Shown here piece by piece: positions 1 through 11,500 of a stretch of 64,000 bases of DNA; position 1 is the stretch's first letter, and every line of letters starts with the position of its first letter. Where the stretch lies: positions 4,860,159 through 4,924,158 of the forward strand of contig OX422187.1 in NCBI GenBank assembly GCA_949130485.1. The letters run 5' to 3'. Source of the DNA: Agelas oroides (Eukaryota > Porifera > Demospongiae > Agelasida > Agelasidae). A program made the translations under genes and the position numbers. The notes under the pieces are model-generated. The model had not been told where the DNA came from. It did not search any database and saw only the letters and a list, made by a program, of their open reading frames with translations.

Positions 1-2229
1 AAGAGTTGCTGGAGTGTCAGTCATGCTTGCAACAGAGAGGTGAGATTAGAGCGCATCAACATGCAGGTATACACTGCAAAGAGGTTTGGGTTACTTCAAC
101 CACACCTCAGTTGCATTCTTTTGTGTGCATGACTCGTAAAGTTCAAGGAGTGCTTACACAATTTGGATCAGAGTGTAGTTGAGAAGCTTCCCTATTTTGT
201 TAAATTAGTATCTCCTTTCAGAAAGCCTATTAATCAGCATATTATGTGAGGTTTGTTGTTTCTTTGATATTACACATCTGCCTCTGGAGGAGCTCCTTGG
301 TTGCATGGTTGTGGTAGAAATGCCAGGGATGTAGCCAAATAGGTCCTCTGAAAAGAGAGACTAGCTAATGTAACTAAAAAGAAACTCCTCAATGTACTTT
401 CAAGAAAACATACTGGTACAACTGAGACAACCTAAAAATGTTGTTGAAGTAACCCAAGTGTTTTTGCACTTGGAGCAATCATATGTAAGTATAATATGTG
501 TTAGCAATTTCACTTGGATATCTTTTCTTTGCTACTCTAGGCTGTTGGTGACAGAGAAAGCCGGAGCTATTTGTCGGGACGATTCTGTAGAAGGATTAAG
601 ATTCTATCCTAACAAGTTTCTTGAAGTATCTGCATGATTAGTGTTGGATTCAGAATTGATCAGAGTATTGAACGTGATGGGATGCATTCCATTCCACAGA
701 TGTCTGCCCATACTTCGCCGCGAATACTACCAAATTGTAGTGGTGCTCCAGCAGTTGCCCCTTTGCACTGTCCAGCCTGCATGCTAAACCAGTACAGAGA
801 ATTGTGGATATTGTTGCTCCATTTCTTGGCAAGATGACCTTAGCAACTACCAAACCCAAAGTTTGCTATTACAGGTTAAATGTGAAGTACAGCATGCAAC
901 TGTCGTGGATTTCATGCACTGTGATGGGTGAAGACTTAGGAAGCAATCATGCAGAATGTTAGGATGTTGTTGGAGAGGCATATTTTGCGGATTGCTTGTA
1001 AATGTACCATGATGCAAGTTGGCATAATAACACACAGCATTAATGGCATAATTATGTATTGCAGTTATCGGCCTATTGCCTAGGGCATGCATGCAGGTCC
1101 ATAATTATAGTGCATACAAGTGTATGCATCTTGTTTACGCAAAGTAACAGTTACATTCCCCAGACAAGAGCCAGAAGGGTGGATGCTGTTCGTCTGGGAA
1201 ACGTTGTTGGATGTTACCCCTAGCAACCGCTGCCACACCCATTACCACCTACTTTGTATTATTCAAGTTCAAAGATTGGCTGCTAAGCAACATCCAACAA
1301 TCTGGCATGCAAATAATAGCTAGTTACATTCCCCAGACAGAGCAGCATGAGCCTGGGAAATGTTGTTGGATCTTACCCCTAGCAACCTCCTGCCACATCC
1401 ATTATCACCTCCACCCATTCCATTTCAATCAGGTTCGGGTTCAAATGTTTGGTTAACTGCTAAGCAACATCCAACAGATATGTGCATGTAAAATAATGAT
1501 TGTGCCATGTGATGGTATATTATGCTTATGCTGGCTCTCCAAAGAATGATTGATGTTACAAATGTAAACATGTTGACCAAAAAGCACCCTTCATGGTATT
1601 TATATTTTGCTTCAAACTGAAAGCACTAAACTGTCATGCCTCCCGGACCATGCACTTGTAGTTGCTAAAAATGGACCTAATTAAATGGTGTCTCCTCACT
1701 AAGTGGTTGACTGATATCTAGAGACGAAATGCAATCAGGGTACACTGGTATATGATTCAGCACAATACCGGTGTTACCCAAATGTTTATTATACCAGCTG
1801 CAGATGTATAGTTGACATTGGCCTTCTTCACAGGAACCACCCAGCTTTTTTGAAAGTCAGAGAATGCTGCTAATACACCATTTCTTCTTCCGAAACACAA
1901 CAAAGTGTGGTTCAGTTGCCTCTATATTGCACGTAGAAATAATTCAAGCAATGCACCTATCAATGTTATGTCCCACTACCCCCTATTGGGCAGTTGATGT
2001 ATATGAGAGGTTGACTAAAGACGGTGCATGTGCCCCAATAGTCGGGAATTTGATCAGTACCTCGGACTGCATAGTTTAACTATATGAGTCAAATTCCGAG
2101 TAGTTTCCCATTTGAAGGGACTGGATTGCAGGGTCTGCCCCACTATAGGGGCAATTGACATTTTTATTAGTCAAATTGTAGATAGTGGACTCCACTATCT
2201 ATGGTCAAATCCCCACCTTGTCCCACTAT
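1..2229. other. Left flank, no recognised gene
   Basis: Only short open frames occur here and none resembles a known family. The first 40 bases read as an open frame running into a GTGAGA donor-like site, so the last bases of an exon of a gene to the left are possible but unproven. The only clear structure is an imperfect two-copy duplication at about 1150-1495, listed separately. Near 2180-2210 there is a small palindrome (GATAGTGGA / TCCACTATC). Confidence 0.4.
1150..1495 (+). repeat. Diverged two-copy tandem duplication, ~173 bp
   Basis: The motif ACATTCCCCAGAC at 1153 recurs near 1326. Both copies continue with CTGGGAAA, GTTGTTGGAT, TTACCCCTAGCAACC and, later, GCTAAGCAACATCCAACA. The copies differ by many substitutions and small indels, so the duplication is old. 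No coding function is visible. Confidence 0.7.
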
Positions 2230-2236
2230 AGCCCGA

Positions 2237-2307
2237 GGGGGGGGGGGGGGGGGGGTAGTCTCGCGTGGCCAGACCCTACCCGGATAGGGTCCGGCCATGT
2301 GAGACTA
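2237..2307. repeat. Poly-G run followed by a short hairpin element
   Basis: An uninterrupted run of about 19 G (2237-2255) directly abuts an inverted repeat (2256-2307) whose ends read TAGTCTC and GAGACTA and whose centre is CCCTACCCGGATAGGG. The hairpin looks like a very small palindromic MITE. Related TAGTCTC/GAGACTA palindromes occur at about 5428-5469 and 52335-52358. The G run may be of uncertain length in the assembly. Confidence 0.6.
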
Positions 2308-2430
2308 GGTATGAAGTTACGTACTCATGGTACTATAGTTTCGTTCTAGACCCCAGAACACAACCGAGAACTAGTCTCGTGCCCAGACTACTTTTTGACT
2401 CGAGGCGGGCGCGAAAAATGCGGTCTTGCT

Positions 2431-2515
2431 AGCCTCGTTCCCAGGCCCCGCCCAGCTTTCCGTCGCTTGCATGCAATAAGCGACGGAAAGCTGGGCGGGG
2501 CCTGGGAACGAGACT
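2431..2515. mobile_element. Near-perfect hairpin MITE (CCTCGTTCCCAGGCC family)
   Basis: An 85-bp palindrome. The left arm begins AGCCTCGTTCCCAGGCC and the right arm ends GGCCTGGGAACGAGACT, and the arms meet at GCATGC. Related ends occur at 6313, 10847-11290, 14843-14896, 30769-30825, 30939-30991 and 34998-35050, so this is a local non-autonomous family. This copy ends 138 bases before the receptor ATG and so lies in or next to its promoter. The superfamily cannot be assigned from the ends alone. Confidence 0.8.
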
Positions 2516-2518
2516 CTT

Positions 2519-2653
2519 AATTATAAAATGGGAGGGGCAATTTTGCTCAAGCTTTAGTGATTTGTTTTGTGCCAGTAAGTCTCGACGTAAGTAACCAACT
2601 AGCGCTAGCTGAGAAGCGGATGACTCGGAAATCCGTTTTTTTTTCACGAAAAA
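2519..2653 (+). promoter_or_regulatory. Probable promoter/5' UTR of the receptor gene
   Basis: A TATAAAA motif at about 2522-2528 lies 126 bases upstream of the ATG, directly after the hairpin transposon. The leader in between carries no ATG that would start a longer frame. This is position-based inference only; no transcript data are available. Confidence 0.3.
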
Positions 2654-4915
2654 ATGACGTTTTATCGCCCAGTTGCTTTCCTGACAGTAATCTTGGTTAT
2701 TTCTGTTTGTGGCGAGTCGGGTGAGAACAAAACCAGAGTAGATCAAGAACTTACTACTCTACATCTGCTGACCCTGTTGCCACATGGAGATGGCGCAGAC
2801 TCACTCCTACCAGCTGCAGAACTCGCAGTGGACAAGATCAACGCTAAGGACGACCTCCTACCCGGCTACAGACTAGAACTGATTGCCGCAGACACAGAAA
2901 TGTGCAACGAAACGCTAATCACAGAGTCCTACATAAGTTTTGTGAAGTATGTTGCATCTGATGGCCCATTCAATGTGGTGGGAGTAGCTGGGATGACCTG
3001 TGCCACTGTGACACAAGCAATCTCCCCACTTGCAGGGCGTCCAGATGTAGATCTCCTCCAGATCTCTGCTGGTGAATTACCACCTACTTTCACTAATAAT
3101 CAAGCCTATCCAAGATTGTATCGGGTCATTTCATCTTCAGCAGTTCAAAATGATGCTCTCCTGGCTCTGATGGATGCATTCAAGTGGAGAAATATCAGTA
3201 TCATTAGTGACTCCACCCTCATTGACCACACTGGGACTGCTGATGACTTTATCACGAAAGTTAACAGCAGTTCATCCCTTCACCTTAATTCTCAAAAGGT
3301 TGTAACCCCCAGATCAGTTAGTGACATTGACTACACATCAGCTATGAAAATCATCTATGTTTCAACAACAGCAGAAGAGGCGTGGGAACTTTTGTGCACA
3401 GCATACCACCAAGGTCGCCGCTGGCCCACATATGTGTGGATACTTCGAAACCTAAGAGTGGAAGATTTCAGAGCATTTACATGTGAAAATGTTTCTGTGA
3501 ATGTTCTGGAGAATGTGTTCTTCACAACTTTCAAGCTCGACGCCAACTACTCAGTAAATGAACAGTTCTGTGGTAAAACACATGAAAAATGCAGACAAGA
3601 TTACCAAAATCTCTTAGAAAACAACACAATAGCCAATGCACTGCATGACTCTGTATGGGCATATGCATTGGCTCTCAACAAATCATTGGATAAACTAACT
3701 TCTCAAGACCTCGAGACGTATGGACTAGGGAAGAGCAATGTAACCACAATCATTGAAAACAATCTACAGACTGTGAACTTTATTGGTGCGCTTGGGCGTA
3801 TTTCTTTTACTGATGAAAGAGAAGCAGAAACCACAGTAGAAATTCTTCAGGTAAGGAGTGGCGAGGCTGTTGAAGTTGGGAATTATGATCCACATTCCCG
3901 GAAATTTACCCTTAAATCCAGTCCTGAACCAAGTCCTAATGACACCTTTAAAAAAGTTCGTAGGAAACTCCATGAAGCAGCCCCCATTGTGACACTTACA
4001 GCTGCAGGAATACTGCTGGTTTCTAACACAGTTTTTCTGCTTCTTTATATCTACCAGTGGAATAAGCCAACCATCAAAGCAACCAGCCCCAAAGTTGGAT
4101 TTCTAATACTAATTGGATGCTATACTTTGATTGGGGGAGCGATGGTGCTTGGTCTTAGAGAATACATAGATAATTTTGGTGCAATGTGCCAGGCAGAGTT
4201 CTGGTTGCAAGCGTTAGGATTCCAACTCATTTACGGAACATTGTTCATAAGACTGCTAAGGGTGTATCGAATATTCGGACATACATTCAAATTGCCTGGA
4301 AAACTATGGTTTGATGGACCTCTTTTTTTTGTGGTTCTCCTAATGGTTTTTGGAATCGCCCTTCTCCACCTCTTATGGTCTACAGTTGATCCACTGCAAA
4401 CACTGGATGTAGAGGTTGATTTCAACCCTCCATATAATGTTGTTGGCGAAGTGTTACTTTGTGACACTAAAGATCCGAGCACTTTCTTTGTGTGGTATGA
4501 TCTTCATCTGGGGTACATATGGATAACTGTTTTACTTGTCGTTATTTTTTCTTTATTGACTCGAAAAGTCAAAATTGAAAACCTCAAGGACACAACTCAA
4601 GTGAATATGTTTGCGTATATTTCAGTTTTCACCCTCGCTTTGTGTTTTTTATTCGCAGTAGCATTCGCCAGGATTCATGAAGTAACAGGCGACCTTATCT
4701 TTCTACACATTTCCTTCACTTTTGAAGTTCTCACATACATCTTCACTCCCTTGTTCTGCCAGCTTATTCTCTTTGCTCCAAAACTCTGGAAAGTGAGGTC
4801 TGAAAAGAACACATTCTTTCCCCATAAGCGTTTTGGGAAATACAGTATTACCAGCCCAATTTCAAAAATTAGCTTTGGTGCACTAGCTTTTACCCTGCGT
4901 CACAAACCCTTGTAA
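2654..4915 (+). CDS. Class C G-protein-coupled receptor, GABA-B receptor-like (intronless)
   Basis: This 753-residue protein has the complete layout of a metabotropic GABA-B-type receptor. A hydrophobic signal peptide spans residues 1-20. A Venus-flytrap (ANF-receptor-like) ligand-binding region follows to about residue 415, including AELAVDKINA and VGVAGMTCA and several N-x-S/T glycosylation sites. Then come seven membrane segments at about 440-463, 480-501, 511-541, 550-575, 614-640, 649-673 and 684-712, and a short cytoplasmic tail of about 40 residues. TM7 ends PKLWKV, typical of class C. There is no cysteine-rich domain between the flytrap and TM1, which separates it from glutamate and calcium-sensing receptors and points to the GABA-B group. 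The gene is a single exon, possibly a retrocopy or a member of an intron-poor sponge expansion. The ligand is unknown. The start is the first ATG in frame before the signal peptide. It is convergent with ENGase. Confidence 0.93.
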   Translation: MTFYRPVAFLTVILVISVCGESGENKTRVDQELTTLHLLTLLPHGDGADSLLPAAELAVDKINAKDDLLPGYRLELIAADTEMCNETLITESYISFVKYVASDGPFNVVGVAGMTCATVTQAISPLAGRPDVDLLQISAGELPPTFTNNQAYPRLYRVISSSAVQNDALLALMDAFKWRNISIISDSTLIDHTGTADDFITKVNSSSSLHLNSQKVVTPRSVSDIDYTSAMKIIYVSTTAEEAWELLCTAYHQGRRWPTYVWILRNLRVEDFRAFTCENVSVNVLENVFFTTFKLDANYSVNEQFCGKTHEKCRQDYQNLLENNTIANALHDSVWAYALALNKSLDKLTSQDLETYGLGKSNVTTIIENNLQTVNFIGALGRISFTDEREAETTVEILQVRSGEAVEVGNYDPHSRKFTLKSSPEPSPNDTFKKVRRKLHEAAPIVTLTAAGILLVSNTVFLLLYIYQWNKPTIKATSPKVGFLILIGCYTLIGGAMVLGLREYIDNFGAMCQAEFWLQALGFQLIYGTLFIRLLRVYRIFGHTFKLPGKLWFDGPLFFVVLLMVFGIALLHLLWSTVDPLQTLDVEVDFNPPYNVVGEVLLCDTKDPSTFFVWYDLHLGYIWITVLLVVIFSLLTRKVKIENLKDTTQVNMFAYISVFTLALCFLFAVAFARIHEVTGDLIFLHISFTFEVLTYIFTPLFCQLILFAPKLWKVRSEKNTFFPHKRFGKYSITSPISKISFGALAFTLRHKPL

Positions 4916-5587
4916 TGTTTTGATGCCACATCCTATATCCTTACGTGCATGTTGTTTCAATTTTTATATAATACGACACATCATTTTTATATTTGCATGT
5001 CATGTGTAACAATATCTACAGGCTTATATCACTTCTTGTTTGTTTCCTTGTCGGTCTGAATTGCATTGGTATTTGTTATTCATTACACAAGGTCAATTGG
5101 CATTCCTCATATTCATGGTTAGGTGGTGCTGTTTACACCCTGGGAGCGTTCCTACACTGCAGAAGGCATAATCTATGCTGTGGCATATGTTGATTTTGTT
5201 GTAGTAAAGCCAAGAGGTGCTGACATAATACAAAATGTTTGTACTAAGTTCAGTAGGGTTTATGCATCTTGAGAAGACACTGTGTTGAACAATAACCATT
5301 CTGCACGACAATAGGATGGGGGATACACCACATGTATACTAACCAGTACTCTATATTGGCATAATGTGTGTATATTCTATAGCCTGTATAGCAATTCTCA
5401 TATCATTCATGTGTGGGTGGTAAAATAGTCTCGGTACCAGACCATTGTGTGAGGGTTTGGTACTGAGACCAGTTTATGGGAATAAGGCTCTATATTCTGA
5501 GCAGTACATTTGTATACTATAGCAATGAAAACGTCAAGGACACTAATGAATTCTTAATACACAGTCATGTAACTTTACAAAGGAAAT
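4916..5587. other. Convergent intergenic spacer with a small hairpin
   Basis: This stretch separates the 3' ends of the receptor and ENGase genes. No exact AATAAA signal was noted just after the receptor stop. The one clear structure is an inverted repeat at 5428-5469 (GTCTCGGTACC ... GGTACTGAGAC), similar in style to the TAGTCTC hairpins elsewhere in the window. Confidence 0.5.
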
Positions 5588-8500
5588 TCAAGGAGTAATC
5601 TTTACTAATAAGCACACTGAATCCTCAACCCTAGGTTTTCTTCTAGAAGAAGTAACTGATTGAACTCTAAACTCGAGCGAAAATGGGCTCTCCTCCAAAT
5701 TTTGACTGAGCATGTACAAGTTGGTCACCCTAAAGCAACTGCCATGCGCTCTTCCCAAGAAAACATAATCTGATTTCCAAGTATCGTCTTTCTCTTGGTG
5801 GTTCCCAACCATGGATGAGCAATAGATATTGCAGTGATCTATCGGATCTACACGGCTGTTCACCATCACCCATGTTAGCGTGAGAGCAATAGTACTGTCG
5901 GACTTGGTGCATATAACATCCTGGCATTCCAGGTTGCTGATCGAGGAGAGGGGGAGAGTAGAAGATATACAGCTTGGGTTGAGGACCTGAGAATAGAATA
6001 AAAAACAGCAAGCATGAGCCAACATTCATACCAATAAGGATATTCGGTAAACATGTTTCAGATCGACATTCACCTTAATTTCTCCAATGCTCAGGCAAAA
6101 CGGCTGCTCACTACTGGTGCTGCTGCTGGAGTAAAGTGCAAGGCTAATTTCCTCCACACGACTCCCAGAGATTGCTTCTTCTTGAACAATAAAATAGCTG
6201 TAGAGGATCGCATGACAAAAGGGGCAATTTCATGGTAAATGAAAGGAGTTTACCAAGACAGCAAGTCTAGCAGAAGGTGCAGTGTCATTTTAGCTGTGCA
6301 TAAGTTTAACTAGCCTCATTCTCAGGCCTTCTCATACTGCAAGTGATCAAAAACTAGAGGCTGGAAAGGTCCGGGAAAGAGGCTAAGTTTAGCTGCACTA
6401 CAATGGGACCAAGTATACCTTGTTCTCCACACTGATCCTTGCTCAGTGCTACCAGTGAACTTCTGGTGGAGATTGCTGGAGTAAGGCTGGGGAAGTGGTG
6501 CCAGTACACAGTGGGTGTGGCCACAACCCTGGAGGCGTGGCAGCCCAGGTGACTTGGGAAGATCATACTTTGGCAACAGATCCTCTGACTTGATGCTACC
6601 TGCAGATGATGGGCATATAATGTTGTGTGTGTTTGGTCTGAAGCAAGACACAGACCTGTTGTAGACAAACTAGGTACACTATATTGTGTAGTCTCTCAAC
6701 CATACTCACAGTTGAAGGGGCAGTAGCACACTGTGTGCCGGTGGATGATGGTCTGAGCACAGTACCATAATCATAGTATCTATGGAGTGGCTTTTTTGTG
6801 TGGATTTGCACATAATATATGTTTGAGCTGTTGTGAAATGTGATTATGCAAATCACAGGACAATCACATTTTGGTAGCGGGTGCTTGTTTGGAATGATCT
6901 GCAACAACAATACCTGTCTCTCTCAATGTTGTGACAAATAAATGTGGGGAAATCAGAGTACCAGTGTGTCTGTAGCAGGTGTTTGTCAGACTAATTGTTG
7001 TAATCATTATTGGTAAACACTACACAGAACTTGTGTGCAGCTACATGTTTAATGTGCCATGACCATTTATATACTATCTGTTCCCCTGCATGACGGCTTC
7101 GTACTAAGTAGATCTGGGTTTCATAGGGATGGTTGAACCATTCAAGCACTTCATATGTGTAACCACCCACCCATGATTTCTTTATGCTTGAACGATGAGT
7201 GTCCATGGATACTTGCTCGGGACAATACTATGGTATGTTATTAACCCAACATTATCACTCTTATAACACAGCCCATTTCCCATTTATACTGATCATTCAC
7301 ATCCTCACACTCTGGGGATGAATTTGGATCCAGTAGCACTCGTGATGGGTTGCCTGTTGTGTGCAACTGTAGATAATGCCTCACTCCACTGGGTTCAGAG
7401 TCAGTTTTGAAGGTGTAGCATACCAGCAAGGGGCCCCTCAGACCAAAGTCTGTCTTGAAGAGCCTGTATACACGTGTCATAAGGTTGTGCTTGTTACATT
7501 TATAGATGTGAGGGTTGAATGTAGTGCTAGCTACCTATGTATGTAAAAAATGTGCAAAAGTATAGTGAGTGTTGCAAACAATCTAGGAGGCTTAAAAAGT
7601 TAAAATGTAGATATTGGCTTCGTATAAACAATTCCACATATTATAAAAATTATGCTGCAGGCGGGTAGAGGGGTTGGGGGGGGGGGAACCCAGTTACAAT
7701 CATGAAGACATATTAACCCTTGATATGCGGAAGTAGTTCTTCATTACGGTTTATTAATGCGGAAGTTATTCAATATTTAGTGTTATTAATCTGAAGACCA
7801 CAGTGGCAAGCATTGCTAGCTAGCCTAGGGCAGTAACCGTGGCGCCATTTGTGTAAATAGTGTGTAACTAGGTTGGAATAGTTTACCTAAGTACCTGACC
7901 ACAGCTAACTAAGCAATTTTCTACTTGTTTGAAGCCATTTTCTGCCGTCCCATCGTAGCTTCTAGCGACTGGAAACGGTACCAATTATCCCACTTGATAC
8001 TTACTGCCTTGACATATTGAGTCGATTTTCAAGTTATTCAAAGGTAACACTTCCATCGTAAGTGAAAACTTGGAGGCCATTTGCTTCCTCTGTTCGAGAG
8101 AAAGCTTCGTGTTTGGCAGCCATTGTCAAAAACCAGGGTCACTCATGAACTAGTACCACCCCTTCCTGGCTTTCCTGAATAGTGATGTAAGTGGAAAGGT
8201 GTGGCCTAGACTTATTAGTACTAAACTGTCTTTCTCTCGAACAGAGGAAGCAAATGGCCTCCAAGTTTCCACAGTCACGCTAAGCTTCTTAGCTTCATAC
8301 TGTAAGCGCAACTTGGTTACTTTGTCGCAAAATTGCGACAGCCGCACTGATGCATGCCTGCACACCGCAGTTCAAGGGTTAAGTCATTACGAAACTAGAT
8401 GTACTATATACATGCATTGTACGACCATACACAACAAGACCCTCCATACCTGGCCAGAGCCGGGCTGTCTGTCCCTCCGCTCCTCCTAACTGTGCCCTGC

Positions 8501-11500
8501 AGTTTCAGGGATGCTCCATTGTTGTACGCGGTGGAAGTGTCCACACTCACACTGCCCAAAGTAACAGCACTCTGGAGGTACATGTGAGCAGAAGTACAAC
8601 ATACAGACAAGCAACTAGACGATCTGTCCAGGGGGCAGAAAATCTTAGTAGTGCACATCACAACGATTCACATGAAATAACACATGTAATGCATACATTC
8701 ACATCCACATAAAAGATGTACCTGGGGATCATTGACAATGTTGTGAGTGGTGAAGCTAAGCTGGAGGTCTTGGGCACTGAGGTTTGTCCAGCAACCAGCA
8801 TACACTACCTGTGTAAACCAAAGTTGTTGATGCTCTGGAAGTGGGGATTAGGCATTCTATGGACTGAAGTTACAATGTAAGTAACTCCTGAAATAGACCA
8901 GAAAATTACATCACACTAGCTTTGGAAACATTCATGACAAAACTTGATTGGAGCCACAGCACACCTGTCCATCCACAGCCACCATCTCTCCACAGCCCCT
9001 CCCAAAGGAGGACACAAGTGGGAGTCCCTTTACTGCAGCAGAGGTGAGGCAATAAGGTGAGAGAAGAGACCAGAACCTGAGGAGGGAGAAAGATGTCTCA
9101 GCAACGTCCCTTGATCTCCAACTCATGTACCATGACATGCATGACATGCTTTATCCAAACTATCAAGTCACTCTTCTAATCAGAGGGGTTGCTACATGCT
9201 GGCCAAAAAAGGGATGAGAGGCAAAGAAAAAAACGAAGGTAGGCCTGGGAATTTAGCATCCATTGACCACAGGAGGTACTTCATGCATGAAAGAACAATA
9301 ATACTAAAGGGTACATCTGTACCTGTCCTGATTCTGGAAGAAGCGTGTTTTGTTCTGGGTCTCAAACACCCACCCAGGAGCGAAGAGAGCAGCCGAGAGT
9401 CCATGCCTGGTGATGGCCTTAAGAGCCTGAACACATGTACATGAGGAAGACACTTTGCTGGTAATTTACCATTTAGGGTTAGCTTGGGCTCTTCCCAATA
9501 AAACATGTACAGGAGTCACAGTGGGACAAGTTTCAGTAATACCGTAGATTGGGAAATTTTCGCCGTTAAAATTTTTCGCCAGTTGCTTAGGCGGCAAAAT
9601 TAAATGTGCGAAAATTTTAAATTGAAAGTTTAATTTTTGCCACTTGGCCATGCAGCAAAAATTAAACGCGCGAATATTTCTAAGCGAAAATTTCCTGATC
9701 TACGGTACACTTCACATGCATGCATAGTGTCCTATGTACAGATAAGGACTAGTTATAAACGTTCTAAACTCTTAGATGATTTATACTTCATTCAAATTGT
9801 TAATGTGGTATAATGCACATGCACACCTTTTTATAAGGGAGATGTGGTTCATTGATTGTTCATGCTAACATTGAAAGGCATGCAATTGGTTCAGCTCCCA
9901 CTGTAACAGCAATCTTAACAACTGTAGTAGCAAGGAGTATATATCTGCACAATGCCCACTCAAGATCACCAATGAAGCATCTCCCACCTCGCATGAGTTG
10001 TATCCTCCCCCTCCAGGGCACCCTCGTCCAAACACATCAATCCCCACATATACTTCCCCCTTCCTCCCTCCTGCCAGAGTGCTGGAGGAGTGGAGCCCCT
10101 CCTCAGTCCAGTTGTAGTTCAGGAAGATACCATCACACAGGTCAAAAAAACTCCTGCCATGAGAGGGAGAGGAAGTGACACAGCTTAGTCTTGTGCCCAG
10201 CCCACATGCACCTCCTGGCAAGAAACAGTCTTGTGAACAAAGTCAAATTTCTTGGGCCTATACCAAAATGCGGTAAGCCGGACTTCCCTTACAGCAGTAA
10301 AATTTTGCCTCTCTACACAGGATATCCAACATCTTTTGAGTAGGTGTGGAGCTAGGTTACACTAGTCGCAAAAGCACACGCTAGCCCAAGTAATTCGACA
10401 AACCATTCTTCCTTGTGAGAGGGTGCGGTCCGGGACTAAGGCACGGGCATCATTGTTTGAGGTTAACTTACTCTCATTGCAGGTTTTTGATTGCTTGCTT
10501 GTCTCTTTCACACATTTACATTTATTTCATCACGGAACAGCTTAGAATGGAAAAAACGGCTGATCACATGACCACTCACATGAGACAATTTAGTACATAA
10601 CTACAACTTATGTGTTCTCTGCATGTACACTGGATTTGAAGGCTCCTAAGGTCTTGATGATCTTAACAAGGTTGCTACATGTACAATAACAATTATTGCA
10701 CACCACAGATGCCCAAAAAGTGTACACTGAGGTTTGGTAGAGGCCTGACAAGAACACTGACTTCCTCTTGTAAGAGGAAAATGAGCCTGGGTAGGAAGCT
10801 AGGTGTATACTCTTGTGCCCAGACCGTCCGACACATGCGAAGAGGGTAGCCTCGTTCCCAGGCCTCCCCCGTTTTACCTTCCGTTTGCGTTCACAATAAT
10901 ACACGGGAGCGGAAGACCGCGAAAAACGGGGAAGGCCTGGGAGCATTCATCACATGAATGATGTCAGGTGGACGCGAGGTGGACGTAGGGGGGGAGGGGC
11001 CCAACTGCCAAAACAACGCACAGGACCATCTGTTCGAGCGCTCTACCGCGTTTTTGGACTCCAGACCTTAGCGTGATGGAAACTACTCGTCTTGACCGGT
11101 AAGAAACTCGCTTTCAAGTTTAGTACATCATATATTTCGATATCGGCCCCTCCCCCCCTACGTCCACCTCGCGTCCACTCACATGATGAATGCTCCCAGG
11201 CGTTCCCCGTTTTTCGCCGGTCTTCCGCTCCCGTGTATTATTGTGAACGCAAATGGAAGGTAAAACGGGGGAGGCCTGGGACTGAGGCTACAAAGAGGGC
11301 CTGATGTTTTGAGTATGTAAAATACATCTCACCTCTGCAATTTGATTGGGAGCTGAATCCAGATGGTGCGGAACATGTCATTATTATTGTTGTATTGTAT
11401 ACTTAATAGTGCATTTATTTATATTACATAGAACTGTTTTTTTAAGAGTAGGCAAAACGTCACTTTTTGGTCTGAAGTAGGTGAAACAGGAGTAGGCGAA

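Noticed and set aside
4231-4482. Minus-strand frames inside the receptor gene
   Set aside because: Shadow frames of a clearly coding plus-strand gene.
9192-9506. 104-codon minus-strand frame over an ENGase exon
   Set aside because: The real ENGase exon (9323-9426) uses another frame, which encodes LFAPGWVFE.
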